Notes under the pieces: model-generated
Told to the model about the DNA's origin: nothing
What the model saw: only the letters and a program-made list of their open reading frames with translations
Databases searched by the model: none
Program-made: the position numbers and the translations under genes
Shown: one piece after another, positions 43,761 to 53,800 of the stretch
Position numbering within the stretch: position 1 is the stretch's first letter
Layout of the letters: every line of letters begins with the position of its first letter
Source: Streptomyces cylindrosporus
GTDB taxonomy: Bacteria; Actinomycetota; Actinomycetes; Streptomycetales; Streptomycetaceae
Direction: 5' to 3'
NCBI RefSeq assembly: GCF_022698165.1
Contig: NZ_JALDAY010000013.1
Span: 328,168 to 392,167, forward strand
Length of the DNA stretch: 64,000 nt

Positions 43761-44342
43761 TCACGTCCGCTGAGTGTCCAGTGCGGTTCTGATCCCCTCC
43801 AGGAAAGCGTCCAGATCGTCGAACGGGTAGCCGCGGTTGTTCGCTTTTTCTGCGAGTTTCGGCAGATCGTACTTGTCGCGTGCCCAGAGCCAGATTCCGT
43901 GGTTGATGTGGTTCCTGGAATCTTTTCCGATGAACTTGCCGATCATTCCCTGGCCGTCAGGCGACCACCACAGCTGGAACGCTCCCCACTGGTAGCGCTC
44001 ACCGGTGTGGTCCCACCACGTGCCTGTCAAGAAGGTCGCGTCCTTGAGGCTGGCCTCGATCCCGGATGTTGCACGCTCGATGTCCCTTCCCGTCACGCGA
44101 GTCAGCAGCCGCTTGAGATCGAAGGTCACGATCGTGGTCGTGGTCTCCCTGGCCGTGGGTGAGGAGGTGGGATCCGAGGTGACGCCCCAGTAGGTTGCCC
44201 ATTTGCCTGCGATCTCTCGGTTGGGTCTGCGGATCCGGCCGATGAGATGAGCCGCCGTGTTCTTGAGCTGGTCTTCGAACAACACGGTTATGACGAGGCC
44301 AACGACGGCGCCGGGCAGTGAAGTCAGCAGCAGGGTGACCAC
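43761..44342 (-). CDS. membrane-anchored protein with cytoplasmic beta domain
   Basis: A 193-residue protein from GTG 44342. An N-terminal membrane helix (LPGAVVGLVITVLFEDQL) is followed by a soluble domain with aromatic, strand-like segments (AGKWATYWGVTSDPTSSPTA; LTGTWWDHTGERYQWGAFQL; GQGMIGKFIGKDSRNHINHG; IWLWARDK). The repeated G-x-W pattern and short strands suggest a lipocalin-like or similar small barrel that could bind a small ligand. Membrane-anchored ligand-sensing effectors of this general form exist in bacterial defence, but no partner is obvious here. Confidence 0.55.
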   Translation of the reverse strand: MVTLLLTSLPGAVVGLVITVLFEDQLKNTAAHLIGRIRRPNREIAGKWATYWGVTSDPTSSPTARETTTTIVTFDLKRLLTRVTGRDIERATSGIEASLKDATFLTGTWWDHTGERYQWGAFQLWWSPDGQGMIGKFIGKDSRNHINHGIWLWARDKYDLPKLAEKANNRGYPFDDLDAFLEGIRTALDTQRT

Positions 44343-44649
44343 AGCTCTACCTCACACTCCATCACGTGTTGGGGAAGGCATCGTATGGGGTGAAGTGCGG
44401 AGTGCGGAGAACTTCGCCAGGGGTCCTCGGATCCCTCGGCCTGTTGGTGATGCGGCAGACAGGGGGCGTTGTCTTCCTACCGATCGGGGAGGCGGGGAAG
44501 ACATGCGCCCGGTCTGGCTACCGGGACATCGGCCAAGGTCATCTCACACCGACAACACGAGCGTAACCAAGCCGAGTTGCCGGCCCGATCCGTGGAATCC
44601 CCCTGATACGAGTGCAGTTGACGGCGGGGCCCTCTGTTCGACACGGACG
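44343..44649. other. intergenic region
   Basis: About 307 bases between two leftward genes. It should contain the promoter of the membrane-anchored gene at 44342 and the end of the NTPase transcript. No clear hairpin or coding remnant was seen. Confidence 0.35.
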
Positions 44650-46659
44650 CTACCAGGTGTGGTCGGGGTGGGGGGTGGGGGTGCCGTCTGGTTCGATGCC
44701 GTGCGGCCAGAGCGCTTCCCAGAGGGGCGGGGTGCGGTGGAAGTAGGCGGCGTCTCCTCGGTCGAGTGCTTCGCGGGCGGTGCGGGCTGCGCCGTCGAGG
44801 TCGCGGGCTTCGTACTGGTAGCGGGCGATGGTGGCGAGTGCTTCGGGGTGGCCGTAAGCCGCGGCGGCTTCCCAGAGGCTTTCGGCGTGCTCGGTGTCTC
44901 CTGCTGTTTCGCGGCGTAGGGCCAGGTCGGTCAGGGCGTTGGTGAGTCCGTACTCGGCGGCGGCGCGTGCGTAGTGTTCGGCCTGGTCGAAGAGTCCCGC
45001 CGTTTCGCGCAGCAGGGACAGGTGGCTCAGGCAGTTCGGGGCTCCGTTGGCTGCGGCGTGGTGAGCGAGGTCGGATGCCTCGACGGTCAGCCCGGCCTCT
45101 TCGTGCTGTAGTGCGATCTCGGCGAGTGCCTCGGGCTGGCAGCATTCGGCGGCCTGCACGGCCAGGGCTGCCGCCTGGTCGTAGTCGGCTGCCTCGGCGG
45201 CGGTGAAGGCGAGGTCGGCCAGCGCCCTGCAGGCGAGATGGTTGGCCGGCTGGCTGGCGTCGTCGGGCCAGTCGTAGGCAGGGGGGGTGCTTTCTGTCTC
45301 GACGCCGGGATCGGGCCAGGGCAGTTGACGGGCGCGCTGGTCCAGGAGGCGGGCGTGGCGCAGCCGCCACCGGGCGAAGGCCGCGGAGGCCAGCGCGCTG
45401 ATGTCCGCGCGGCGTGGCAGGTGCCGTAGGGCGGCTTCCCAGAAGGAGGCCGGCGGGCACAGGTGATGGCGGGTCCGGCGGCCGTGCTGCTCCATGTAGT
45501 CGGCCAGCCGGAGACTGCGGTCTTCCCGCTCGTTTTGCAGGGTGCGGCGTGTACGCCGCAGCAGGCTCGCGTTGCCGTGGACGGGACGGCCGGTGTAGGC
45601 GAGGGCCTGTTCGAACCAGTCATCGTCCAGGGAATCGAACTGTGACCGGGAGAGGTAGCCCGTTGCCGCTTCTTCGAGGAACGCTGCCGGCAGGTCCGTG
45701 CCGCACCCCAGACGGCGTGCGTCCATCGCGGCATCGAGGAGGGCCCGGGCGCCCGGGCCGGCGTGCCTGTGCCGTTCCAGCAGCGCCGGAACACCGGCAA
45801 GGAATTGTGTGATGCGCCGGTCGGCCGCCCCGGTCAGGGCCTGGGCGAGCCGCGCGTCGGTTCGTGCCGCGCTGCGCACGGCGACGAGATCCTGCTCGGT
45901 GAAGGCCTCCGGGACGTGCACCTGGCGTCCCGCCAGCAAAGTTCGGCTCTGCGCGTGCGGATCGGGTCCCGGCCCGGTTGCCAAGGAGGCCAACTGGTCC
46001 CAGTACACAGGCCATAACGTGCCCACCACGAGGACCGGAGCGCGATGGGCGTCCGTCAGCAAGGTCCGTAAGGCCGCAGCGACTTGCTCTCCGCTCTCAG
46101 GCTGCGCCAGATAGTGCTGTGCCTCGTTTAACCAGACCACGGTCTTCGGTCCCACCGTAGCCAGACCGGCCAGCGCCGCGTCGGCGCGGGTGGGGTCGAT
46201 GGGATGCCACAGCCGCCAGCCGTCGACGGCCAGGACCTGGATCGCCTCCCAGCACGCGCGGGTCTTGCCGGTGGATGACGCGCCCACCAGCATGCACAGT
46301 TGGCTCCTGCCCGCCCGGGCGGCTTCCACGATGCGCTGCAGGTGGAGGTCGTGCTCGCGTGGCACATAGACGGGCAACTCGCCGTCCTCGGCGGCGACAT
46401 GGATCGCGTGATGCACTTCCAGGTCGAGCGGATGGCACTCGCTGATGAGGCGGGCCGTGGGGGCTTTTGTGCCTGTGCCGCCGCCGGATGACGGCAGGAT
46501 ATAGACCTGCGTGACGGCATTGTGATCGCCGGTGATGGCTGTGCCGATGTCTCCGCCTGCGGCGATCGAGTCGTCGCTCGCCTGCACCCGGTAGCTCGCG
46601 CTCGCAGGAACCTGATCGCCGCTGCCCTGGTGGTCACGGCGGTGGAGTGAAGGGGTCAC
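44650..46659 (-). CDS. P-loop NTPase with helical-repeat tail (STAND-like)
   Basis: A 669-residue protein from GTG 46659. The N-terminus contains a glycine-patterned stretch, SIAAGGDIGTAITGDHNAVT (31-50). The NTPase has Walker A GASSTGKT (126-133) and Walker B TVVWLNEA (173-180), with further NTPase-like helices. The C-terminal ~250 residues are helical repeats of SEL1/TPR type (DYDQAAALAVQAAECCQPEA; LFDQAEHYARAAAEYGLTNA; DTEHAESLWEAAAAYGHPEA; DLDGAARTAREALDRGDAAY). This is the layout of STAND sensor proteins; the glycine motif may recruit an effector as in the 11-14 kb locus. No obvious effector gene adjoins it. Confidence 0.7.
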   Translation of the reverse strand: MTPSLHRRDHQGSGDQVPASASYRVQASDDSIAAGGDIGTAITGDHNAVTQVYILPSSGGGTGTKAPTARLISECHPLDLEVHHAIHVAAEDGELPVYVPREHDLHLQRIVEAARAGRSQLCMLVGASSTGKTRACWEAIQVLAVDGWRLWHPIDPTRADAALAGLATVGPKTVVWLNEAQHYLAQPESGEQVAAALRTLLTDAHRAPVLVVGTLWPVYWDQLASLATGPGPDPHAQSRTLLAGRQVHVPEAFTEQDLVAVRSAARTDARLAQALTGAADRRITQFLAGVPALLERHRHAGPGARALLDAAMDARRLGCGTDLPAAFLEEAATGYLSRSQFDSLDDDWFEQALAYTGRPVHGNASLLRRTRRTLQNEREDRSLRLADYMEQHGRRTRHHLCPPASFWEAALRHLPRRADISALASAAFARWRLRHARLLDQRARQLPWPDPGVETESTPPAYDWPDDASQPANHLACRALADLAFTAAEAADYDQAAALAVQAAECCQPEALAEIALQHEEAGLTVEASDLAHHAAANGAPNCLSHLSLLRETAGLFDQAEHYARAAAEYGLTNALTDLALRRETAGDTEHAESLWEAAAAYGHPEALATIARYQYEARDLDGAARTAREALDRGDAAYFHRTPPLWEALWPHGIEPDGTPTPHPDHTW

Positions 46660-46920
46660 GTACGGTTTCCGCCCCCAGTGACGGTGGGATCGGCCGACGT
46701 TCTCTGCATGATCGTCACCTCAAACACGGTGTGTACGCAACGAGCGTCTCTCTTCCGCCTCTGCATGGGGCTATCAAACCGCTGTTCGAAGTCCGATGCC
46801 TGCAGAACTCTGCCCCTATACCGCTGTTGGACAGGAGAGTTGAGATGAGCGGGTGGTTTTGCCGGTGGCATGGGAGGACGTCTGCTGCCGGCACTGGTGA
46901 CACCGCTTGTTCGCAGGCGC

Positions 46921-46960
46921 GCTTGCACCCCACGGACCGGCAGGGCCGTGGGGTGCAAGC
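46921..46960 (-). terminator. 15-bp perfect hairpin
   Basis: GCTTGCACCCCACGG (46921-46935) pairs exactly with CCGTGGGGTGCAAGC (46946-46960) across a 10-base loop. It lies downstream of the leftward gene at 47067 and upstream of the NTPase gene start, so it probably ends the former's transcript. A rightward frame from 46843 crosses it but is unlikely to be real. Confidence 0.6.
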
Positions 46961-47066
46961 CGATGGACTGCCGGGACCCGTACTGGGTTGTCGGAAACCA
47001 TGACGGTGGGTGATGCGACCACGGTCATGGAGGTCCTCGCGTCGCGGCTGGCGAGAGGCCTCAGGG

Positions 47067-47945
47067 CTAGGGCTTATACGCGACCGGGTGGGCGGTGAGG
47101 CGAGCGCGTCCGTAGTGCAGGTGCCATCCGTCGTGGGTGGAGTGGCCGGTGGTGCCGGCCAGTCCGACGACGGGGTCGGTGAGGGCGGCATAGAGGTCTT
47201 CCGGGTGGGGATCGGAGTCCCAGTGGAGGGTGCACTGGTCGCCCTCGACGGACAGTCTGCGGTGGTGGGCGTACCCGCGCTCGGGCCGGTCGGTGAGATC
47301 GTAGAACCACATGCCGATGTCCCAGCTGCCGTCCGGGGCGTGCGTGCACAGGCGCACCGACAGCGCGGCGAGCAGGCTTTCGGTATCGGCGCCGAGATGG
47401 GGGAGGGCGCCCAGCGCGGCATGTTCCTCCTCGCTGAGGGGGACGTCGCTTGTCCAGAGGCGGCAGTAGTTGCTGCCGTGATCAGGCTTGCCCTGCAGGC
47501 GGCCGTGGCGGTCTGCGGTCACGGTCATGGTGGCGCCGGTGGGGAGGTGGCGCAGGCGCCATCCCTCGTCGTAGGAGTTCTCCACCCGCAGTCCCGGCAC
47601 GCCGATCTGGGGGAGCCTGTCGCGGCCGACCAGCCAGCAGGTCACGTTGTACGGAGCGCGGGAGGTAATGACCAGATCGTCGTAGCGAGGAGAGACGACC
47701 AGGGTGTAGCGGGTGACATCGGCCAGGCTGACGTGGCGTGGCCACAGACTGGCCGGACCGTGGTTGAACATGCCCAGCGCCAGCAGCGCACGCAGCCGCC
47801 GCTGCGCAGCAGTGCAGACATCCAGGCCCAGCCCGCCGTCCCGGAAGGGGATGCGGCGGGCGATGCCGGGAGCGGCGAGGGCGGCAGTCTCTCTGGTGTA
47901 GGAGGCGCGGAGGCGGACGGCCTGACGGCGAAACGAGCTCGGCAC
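47067..47945 (-). CDS. hypothetical protein, 292 aa
   Basis: GTG 47945 to 47067 with good codon bias. An N-terminal segment is followed by mixed alpha/beta sequence (RYTLVVSPRYDDLVITSRAP; GWRLRHLPTGATMTVTADRH; SWDIGMWFYDLTDRPERGYA; DPHPEDLYAALTDPVVGLAG) and no membrane helix. There is no known catalytic motif and I do not recognise the family. A hairpin about 110 bases downstream may end the transcript. Confidence 0.55.
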   Translation of the reverse strand: MPSSFRRQAVRLRASYTRETAALAAPGIARRIPFRDGGLGLDVCTAAQRRLRALLALGMFNHGPASLWPRHVSLADVTRYTLVVSPRYDDLVITSRAPYNVTCWLVGRDRLPQIGVPGLRVENSYDEGWRLRHLPTGATMTVTADRHGRLQGKPDHGSNYCRLWTSDVPLSEEEHAALGALPHLGADTESLLAALSVRLCTHAPDGSWDIGMWFYDLTDRPERGYAHHRRLSVEGDQCTLHWDSDPHPEDLYAALTDPVVGLAGTTGHSTHDGWHLHYGRARLTAHPVAYKP

Positions 47946-48508
47946 GGTGAATCCTTCGTCGCCGCCCGGCCGGCTGGATCACCACGCGATGCGTGTCATG
48001 GAGGACAACAAGCGCGAAGTGGGTGCCCCACACCCTCTGTTGGTGCCGTGGAGCGTCCGGGACAGCTCCGGCACACGGTCCAGTCCTTCGCAGACCGGCG
48101 CTCGGAGGCTACCACTGCACAGCGCCGTTGACTGCTTTGACACGCACCACGTAGTGGCACGCGGGCGTGAGAGCGGCGCGTACTGGGCCAGTGGCACGAC
48201 CGGTTCACGACCGCGTATGTCGGCACCCTCGCCGACCTGAGCGTCACCCGGGGACCTGGACGACCGCGCGTTCCTCGCGGCGATGGAACGCACATCAAGG
48301 GCGGCGACGCCGTCCTGGACGAAGGGGGAGGAGATGGCAGGAGAGAGCGCCAGGGGTTTCGGGCGTCCGGAGCCACTCGCGATGGCTCCGGACGCCCGCA
48401 ACCGTACGCCGCCGCGACAAGCCGCTCTGCTATGGCCGTCCCGGACCACGCCAAGCACGCAGCCAGCCCCAGTGCCGCCGCTGGCGGCACTGCCGACCTG
48501 GACCTGAA
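47946..48508. other. 563-base intergenic region
   Basis: It lies between two leftward genes and should hold the promoter for the gene at 47945. Frames crossing it have poor codon bias. The stretch 48350-48400 has CGGAGCC/GGCTCCG inverted elements, a possible weak hairpin for the PIN gene transcript. Confidence 0.35.
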
Positions 48509-50047
48509 TCACTCGCCCGGGCTGCTGTCATCCGTACCTGTCTCGTCGTCTGCCGATTCGGCTTCCCGGGCGACAGGGGCGGCCGGTCCCGATTGCTCCT
48601 GCGTCGCGGCATCGTCCCTGCGCACGGCTTCACCACTGTGCGGCTGGTACGTATAGCCAGGAATGTCGATCCGGGGCACAGCGACGTCGAGCCGGGGCAT
48701 GGCAGCGAGCTGCTGGGCGACCTGCTGGGCGATGTGCAGCCCGGGAGCGTTGATCGCTGCGTTGAGGGCAGCGCGGTTGGCCTCCAGCTGCCGTGCGATC
48801 TGTTGGGCAGGACCGTTGACCAGCCTCAGTTGTTCGGCGGCCTGCTGGGCGATGCGCTGTGTCGGGCCATAGAGGAGCGCCGCCTGTCGGGCAAGCCGGA
48901 CGCTGGACAGGTCAAGGCCAGACAGAGCGGAGGCGACCCGGTCGGAGACCAACTGTTCCGCTGGGGTCCGGGCCGCGAGGACATTGCGCTTGGCGGCCGC
49001 CGCGATGTCGGTGACTCGCTTCTTGAGCCCCTGAAGGATCTTCATGCACAGCTCGTCATCGGCGTCCGGAGAGGCTGGCTCGCCCGACGTGAGCAGAGTC
49101 GGCCCCATGCCGTCGCCCGCCGAGAAGAGGATCTTTGTCTCCCAGACGCAGGCGATGTTTCCGGACAGAGCCTCACGCTCGTCGACCGCGAGACCGTACA
49201 GCAGCCACTGCGCCGTGGCCGTGTACCAGACGTCGCCCTCGATCGCGTGGCCCTTGACGTCCGTGACGGCGACCAGTTCGACCTCGGGCGTGCCGAACCA
49301 TGCGTACCATTGTTCCGGTGCGTCCGCGTCGCCGAGACCGGTGTAGCCGGTGAGCGTGCTCAATCCACTCGCTGCCTCCGCCACGCCGTTCCGGACAGAC
49401 GGCGACGCCAGCAGCTTTGCTGCAGCGGCCTCCGCGTCCTTCCCGGAGACCTCCTGGGTGAACTGGGAAACGACCTGGGCGAAGTCCTTGAGCCTCGTCA
49501 GCCGGTTCTCCAGACCGCGGATGTCCTCGTTCATTGGGTACGGGTAGGTGGTGCCGTCGCCGAAATCGGAGGTGTTGTCGGTGACGAAGTATGCGTGTTG
49601 GTCGGGGTTCTGCTCAAGAAAATCCAGGATGGAGAACCAGATCGCCGCATCACGGCCGCCCTCGGAACGGTCCTTGTTTCGCTTCGCTGGCGGAAGAGCC
49701 ATTGCCTCACGCTGATAGGCCCTGCGGATGGCCGCGTCGCTGGTCTCGATGACCTCGAAGATCTCCCCGTAAGCTTGCCGCCAGTAGTCCAGGAAGCGCT
49801 CCAGGTCCAAGGACTCCAGGGAGCTCTTCAGCTCCCAGGGAAGGATTTCGCGCAGCTTGTCCAAGGAGTTCACGATCGCTTGGTACCTGACGGGGTAGAA
49901 CCGTGCCTGGTGAGCGGCCAGCTCCTCCAGGACCATCCAGGGCACGGCGACCCTGTGGTGTCCCGACTGCCTCAACTTCCGGATGATGTCGGCAGTGGGC
50001 CCCTCGGGATGCAGAAGGTTCACCGCGTTCGTGTCAAAGATGATCAA
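48509..50047 (-). CDS. PIN-domain protein (DUF4935-like) with repeat-rich C-terminus
   Basis: A 512-residue protein; TTG 50047 is preceded by GGAGG at ideal spacing. The N-terminal ~170 residues are a PIN nuclease domain: IIFDTNAVN (first Asp), VPWMVLEELAAHQ (Glu), GGRDAAIWFSILDF (Asp) and YFVTDNTSDFG (Asp), the four acidic positions of a metal-dependent RNase. A middle beta region (YAWFGTPEVELVAVTDVKGH) follows. The C-terminus has amphipathic repeats with IAQQ-like elements (TQRIAQQAAEQLRLVNGP; QQIARQLEANRAALNA; LHIAQQVAQQLAAM) and a polar tail. PIN proteins are typical toxins or defence nucleases; no antitoxin adjoins it, so another control is likely. Confidence 0.75.
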   Translation of the reverse strand: MIIFDTNAVNLLHPEGPTADIIRKLRQSGHHRVAVPWMVLEELAAHQARFYPVRYQAIVNSLDKLREILPWELKSSLESLDLERFLDYWRQAYGEIFEVIETSDAAIRRAYQREAMALPPAKRNKDRSEGGRDAAIWFSILDFLEQNPDQHAYFVTDNTSDFGDGTTYPYPMNEDIRGLENRLTRLKDFAQVVSQFTQEVSGKDAEAAAAKLLASPSVRNGVAEAASGLSTLTGYTGLGDADAPEQWYAWFGTPEVELVAVTDVKGHAIEGDVWYTATAQWLLYGLAVDEREALSGNIACVWETKILFSAGDGMGPTLLTSGEPASPDADDELCMKILQGLKKRVTDIAAAAKRNVLAARTPAEQLVSDRVASALSGLDLSSVRLARQAALLYGPTQRIAQQAAEQLRLVNGPAQQIARQLEANRAALNAAINAPGLHIAQQVAQQLAAMPRLDVAVPRIDIPGYTYQPHSGEAVRRDDAATQEQSGPAAPVAREAESADDETGTDDSSPGE

Positions 50048-50530
50048 TCGAGCCTCCGTCTAACTTGGGAGAAAGTATCTCAACCAGGCCGATCCGAACC
50101 CCAGGAATGAGGCCCGGCGGACATGCCACGGACTCTCGGAGGTCGGCCAGGTTGTCCCGGGGCCGGAATACGGGGGCACGCTGTTCTACGGGAGGCCGCC
50201 GCAGCGTCACGCAGGGCCCGCGCCCTCCTGTCGTGTCCAAGTATCTCTGTATTCCCGGCACCTGGCTGGTGGACCTGTCCGTGCCAGCTCTCCTGGGGTG
50301 TCCGGCTGGCGGGATCTCTGGTGCACGGGCCTGGGAATGCGGCAACGTCCTGGCTTCCACTCCCCGTATCTTGGCTGCCTGAGATCATCCAGTCACCCAC
50401 CGACGGCGCGCCACGTATCCGCCTGCCCCTTCCCGGGGCAGGATCGGAAGGACGGGTGTTGAGCAAAGTGTCCATGGTGTGAGCGCTGGCGTTGAAGCAC
50501 GGTGCAACGAAGACAGGGACCAGAGACGAC
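50048..50530. other. divergent promoter region between PIN and trypco2 operons
   Basis: About 480 bases; a small eroded frame (PPVVSKYLCIPGTWLVDLSV) may be a remnant but is not supported by a start codon. Promoters for both divergent units must lie here. Confidence 0.4.
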
Positions 50531-50869
50531 ATGCAAAACAAAGATCTTGAGCTAGCGCAGGCAGTGGCCGTGTTGCGCGATGAACTCCTGGATGCGGCTG
50601 CCCTCGGCGCGGGCTCGAACTTGGCGTTCGAGGTGGGCCCCATTGAACTGGAATTTGCCGTCGAGCTGCGGCGGGACGCCAAGGTGAAAGCTGGCTTCAA
50701 GGCGTGGGTCTTGACTGCCGACGCGGAGGCCGGCATGAGCCATGGCCGTATCCACCGGGTGAAGATCGCCCTGACGCCGAAGCAGCCGGGCGGCGGTGAC
50801 CTGCTCATCCACAGCGCTCCTCAACAGGGGATCGGCCCAGGTGATGTCTCGGGCCGCATCCCTGACTGA
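50531..50869 (+). CDS. trypco2-domain protein
   Basis: A 112-residue protein from ATG 50531. It shows the trypsin-co-occurring domain 2 pattern: LELAQAVAVLRDELLDAAAL, LAFEVGPIELEFAVELRRDA, KVKAGFKAWVLTADAEAG and a HRVKIALTPK strand. The domain is known from loci with trypsin-like proteases, where it probably pairs with or activates the protease. The next gene, 17 bases downstream, is a trypsin-NTPase-TPR fusion, which supports the assignment directly. Confidence 0.8.
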   Translation: MQNKDLELAQAVAVLRDELLDAAALGAGSNLAFEVGPIELEFAVELRRDAKVKAGFKAWVLTADAEAGMSHGRIHRVKIALTPKQPGGGDLLIHSAPQQGIGPGDVSGRIPD

Positions 50870-50886
50870 CAGACACAAGGGGCCCA

Positions 50887-53800
50887 GTGCAGCGGCAACG
50901 AGTGGTGGCCTTGGACGGGCCGTGCGGGCGAGGTTCCGGGTATGTAATTGCGCCGCGGCTGGTGCTGACCTCGGCGCATGTGGTCCCGCCTCAGGGCGCC
51001 GACGTGAGACTGTTCCGGCCAGGGGAGCGAGCGCAATGGAGCGCGTCCGTGGTCTGGCGCGGTGCTCCTGGCGACCGCGATGACGCGGCTTTGCTGCACG
51101 TGGCGGATCCAGCGTGGATCCCGCCCGACGGCAGCGGACCTGGGTGGGGACGCCTGGTTACGGACCGACCCGGCACACCATGTCAGACCATTGGGGTACC
51201 AGATGTGATCCAGCGCCCGGGCCGCCCCGTTGAGCTGTGGCAGGCCACCGGCACCGTCAACCCCTCCACCGGGCGGGTCGACAATCGCCACGTCCTAACC
51301 CTGCGCGAAACGCCGCCTGAGTCCAGTGGTGTAGGCACTTCGCCGTGGGGCGGTCTGTCGGGGGCGGCTGTCTTCTGTGATGACCTACTCACAGGGGTGA
51401 TCACCGCGGACCTGACTGGGCTCGGGCATGCCGGCCTGGAAGTTGTCCCTGCCTACGTCCTCCACCACGATCTTGACTTCCGTGCCATGTTGGCCGCGTA
51501 CAGTTCGGTCCCGGACAGCAGTGGTGTCCTGGAACCGGTGGAATGGCAGCACTTGGCAGATATCGCCGACATCCGCCGAGGCCCACGCCCGTTGCCCTCA
51601 CCTGCCGCACTGTTGCGCGCCCGCCAGGCGGTCGTGCCCTTCCGCGGCCGCGCTGAATTCCTCAGCCAGCTGGGAGCTTGGTGCGCCGAGCCAGGCTTCG
51701 GCGTCTGGCTGGTGCATGGCCCTGCCGGGCAGGGCAAGACCCGCCTGGCCCATCATGTTGCCACTGAACTGGCTGGCGGCCGGCTGGCCGACAGCCGATG
51801 GTCTACCGTCTGGCTACGAGCCGACGCCCGTCACGCAGACCTTGCCCTGCTGGCCGCGGCCGCAGTCCCGGCGTTGGTGGTGGTGGATTACGCCGAGACC
51901 CGCACGGCTCAACTCGCCGATCTGTTGCGGGTTTTCGCCCGACACCATGGCGGTACACCTGTGAAGGTGTTGCTGCTGGCCCGCAGCGTCGAGGACTGGT
52001 GGGAGAATTTCCAGGCCGATACCCATGAAGCCGAAGAACTCCTCGACGGCGCCCCGGTGACCGCACTCGAGTCGCTGGAGCCGACTGACGGCGATAGAGC
52101 TGGAGCCTACCGGCAGGCGGTGGACAGCTTCGCTACCAGGCTGGGACATGTGCGCGGCTGGCAACACCACCCCTGGCCCGCACTCGCCGCCAGCCTCCCC
52201 ACGCCGGCACTGGACGGTGCCGACACCGCCCTAGCCCTGCATATGACAGCCCTGGCCGACCTCCTCGACACGGCAGTCGGCACAACCAGCGAAGGGGCAC
52301 ATACCAGCATTGCCGAAACGGTCGAAGACAGGCTGCTGTGGCACGAGCGCCGATACTGGCAGGCCGCCGCGACCGCCCACCAACTGCATCCCGCCCTCAG
52401 CATGAACACCCTCATCGACGCCCTGGCTGCCGCCTTTTTGCTCAGTGCCCACGACCAGGACGAGGCCGACGCACTATTGGCACGAGTACCGGACTTGTCC
52501 GACCAGCCACGGGATCGTCGCAGCGCCGTTCGCGCCTGGATCCACGCCCTATACCCGTCCGCCGACGCCCGTCCATGGGACAGCCTGCAACCCGACCGGC
52601 TCGTCGAGCGCTTCCTCGGCCGCCACCTGTACCGGTACCCAGACCTGCCGGGCTACCTGTTGTCCGGCGCCACGCAGTCTCAACTCACCCAACTGCTTAC
52701 CGTTTACGCCCGGGCTGCCGCACAAGCCACCGCGCGTGACCGCCTCGAAGCCAGCCTCACCGCCTTGTGCGTCACCCACCCAGACCATCTCGCCGAGCCG
52801 GCGATCGAGATCGCCACCCGGAGCGAGAATCCGCGTGCACTCGTCGATGCCCTCCAACGCATCCTCAACGACCCGACCACTTCCGCCGACCTTCTGGAAC
52901 GCCTGGCCGGCCAGCTGCCGCGCACCAGCCACAACCTTGCCGACTTCGCCGCAGATCTGATCCAGCGCCTGGTCATGCTGCAACGCGAACACGCTGATGA
53001 CCCCGCCCAGCTTCCTGCCCTCGCCCGATACCTGGATCGGTCGTCCTACCGGCTCGGCCAGCTGCGGCGGCACGAAGAAGGGCTGGCCGCCAGCACAGAG
53101 GCGGTGGCTATCTGGCGCCGGTTGGACGAGGAACAGCCCCAGGCTCACCTTGCTGACCTCGCTAAATGCCTCAACAGCCTGGCGGCTCGTCTGGGCGCGC
53201 TGGGCCACCAAGAGGAGGCGCTTGCTGCCATTCAAGAAGCGGTAGAGATCCGCCGCGAGCTGGCCGCCACACAGCCAGATCTCCATCTGAACGACCTGGC
53301 CAAGAGCCTCAACAACCTTGCATACAGGCTGGGAAAGCTGGGAGGCCATCAAGAAGCACTGGCCGCCATTGTCGAGGCAGTCGCGATTCGCCGCGAGCTG
53401 GCCGCCGCACAGCCGGAGCGATATCTGTTCCACCTCGCGAACAACGTACACAACATGTCAGTCCGGCTCCGGGACGTGGGGAGATTTGAGGAGGCGCTTG
53501 CTGCCGTTCAAGAGGCTGTGACGATTCGCCGCGAGCTGGCCGCCACACGTCCGGACGCATTTCTTCCGGTTCTTGCTCTCAGCCTTAACAACCTCTCCGC
53601 CCGTCTTGGACAGGCGGGACGTCACGACCAGGCACTCGCAGCCATCGACGAGGCAGTGATGATCCGGCGCCGGCTCGCCACTGCCCAGCCGGCAGTTCAC
53701 GAGCCACCACTTGCGACGTGCCTGAGCAACCTGTCGTCCCGGCTGGAACCGCTGGGGCGTTACGAGGAAGCGGCGGCGGCGGTAGAAGAAGCGATTTCGA

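Noticed and set aside
46647..47003. Rightward small frame starting near 46647 or 46843
   Set aside because: It crosses a 15-bp perfect hairpin, has weak codon bias and would overlap the promoter of the NTPase gene.
48167..50110. Long rightward open frame (about 647 codons) opposite the PIN gene
   Set aside because: It is a codon-bias shadow: the PIN frame has recognisable motifs and a good ribosome site, the opposite frame has none.
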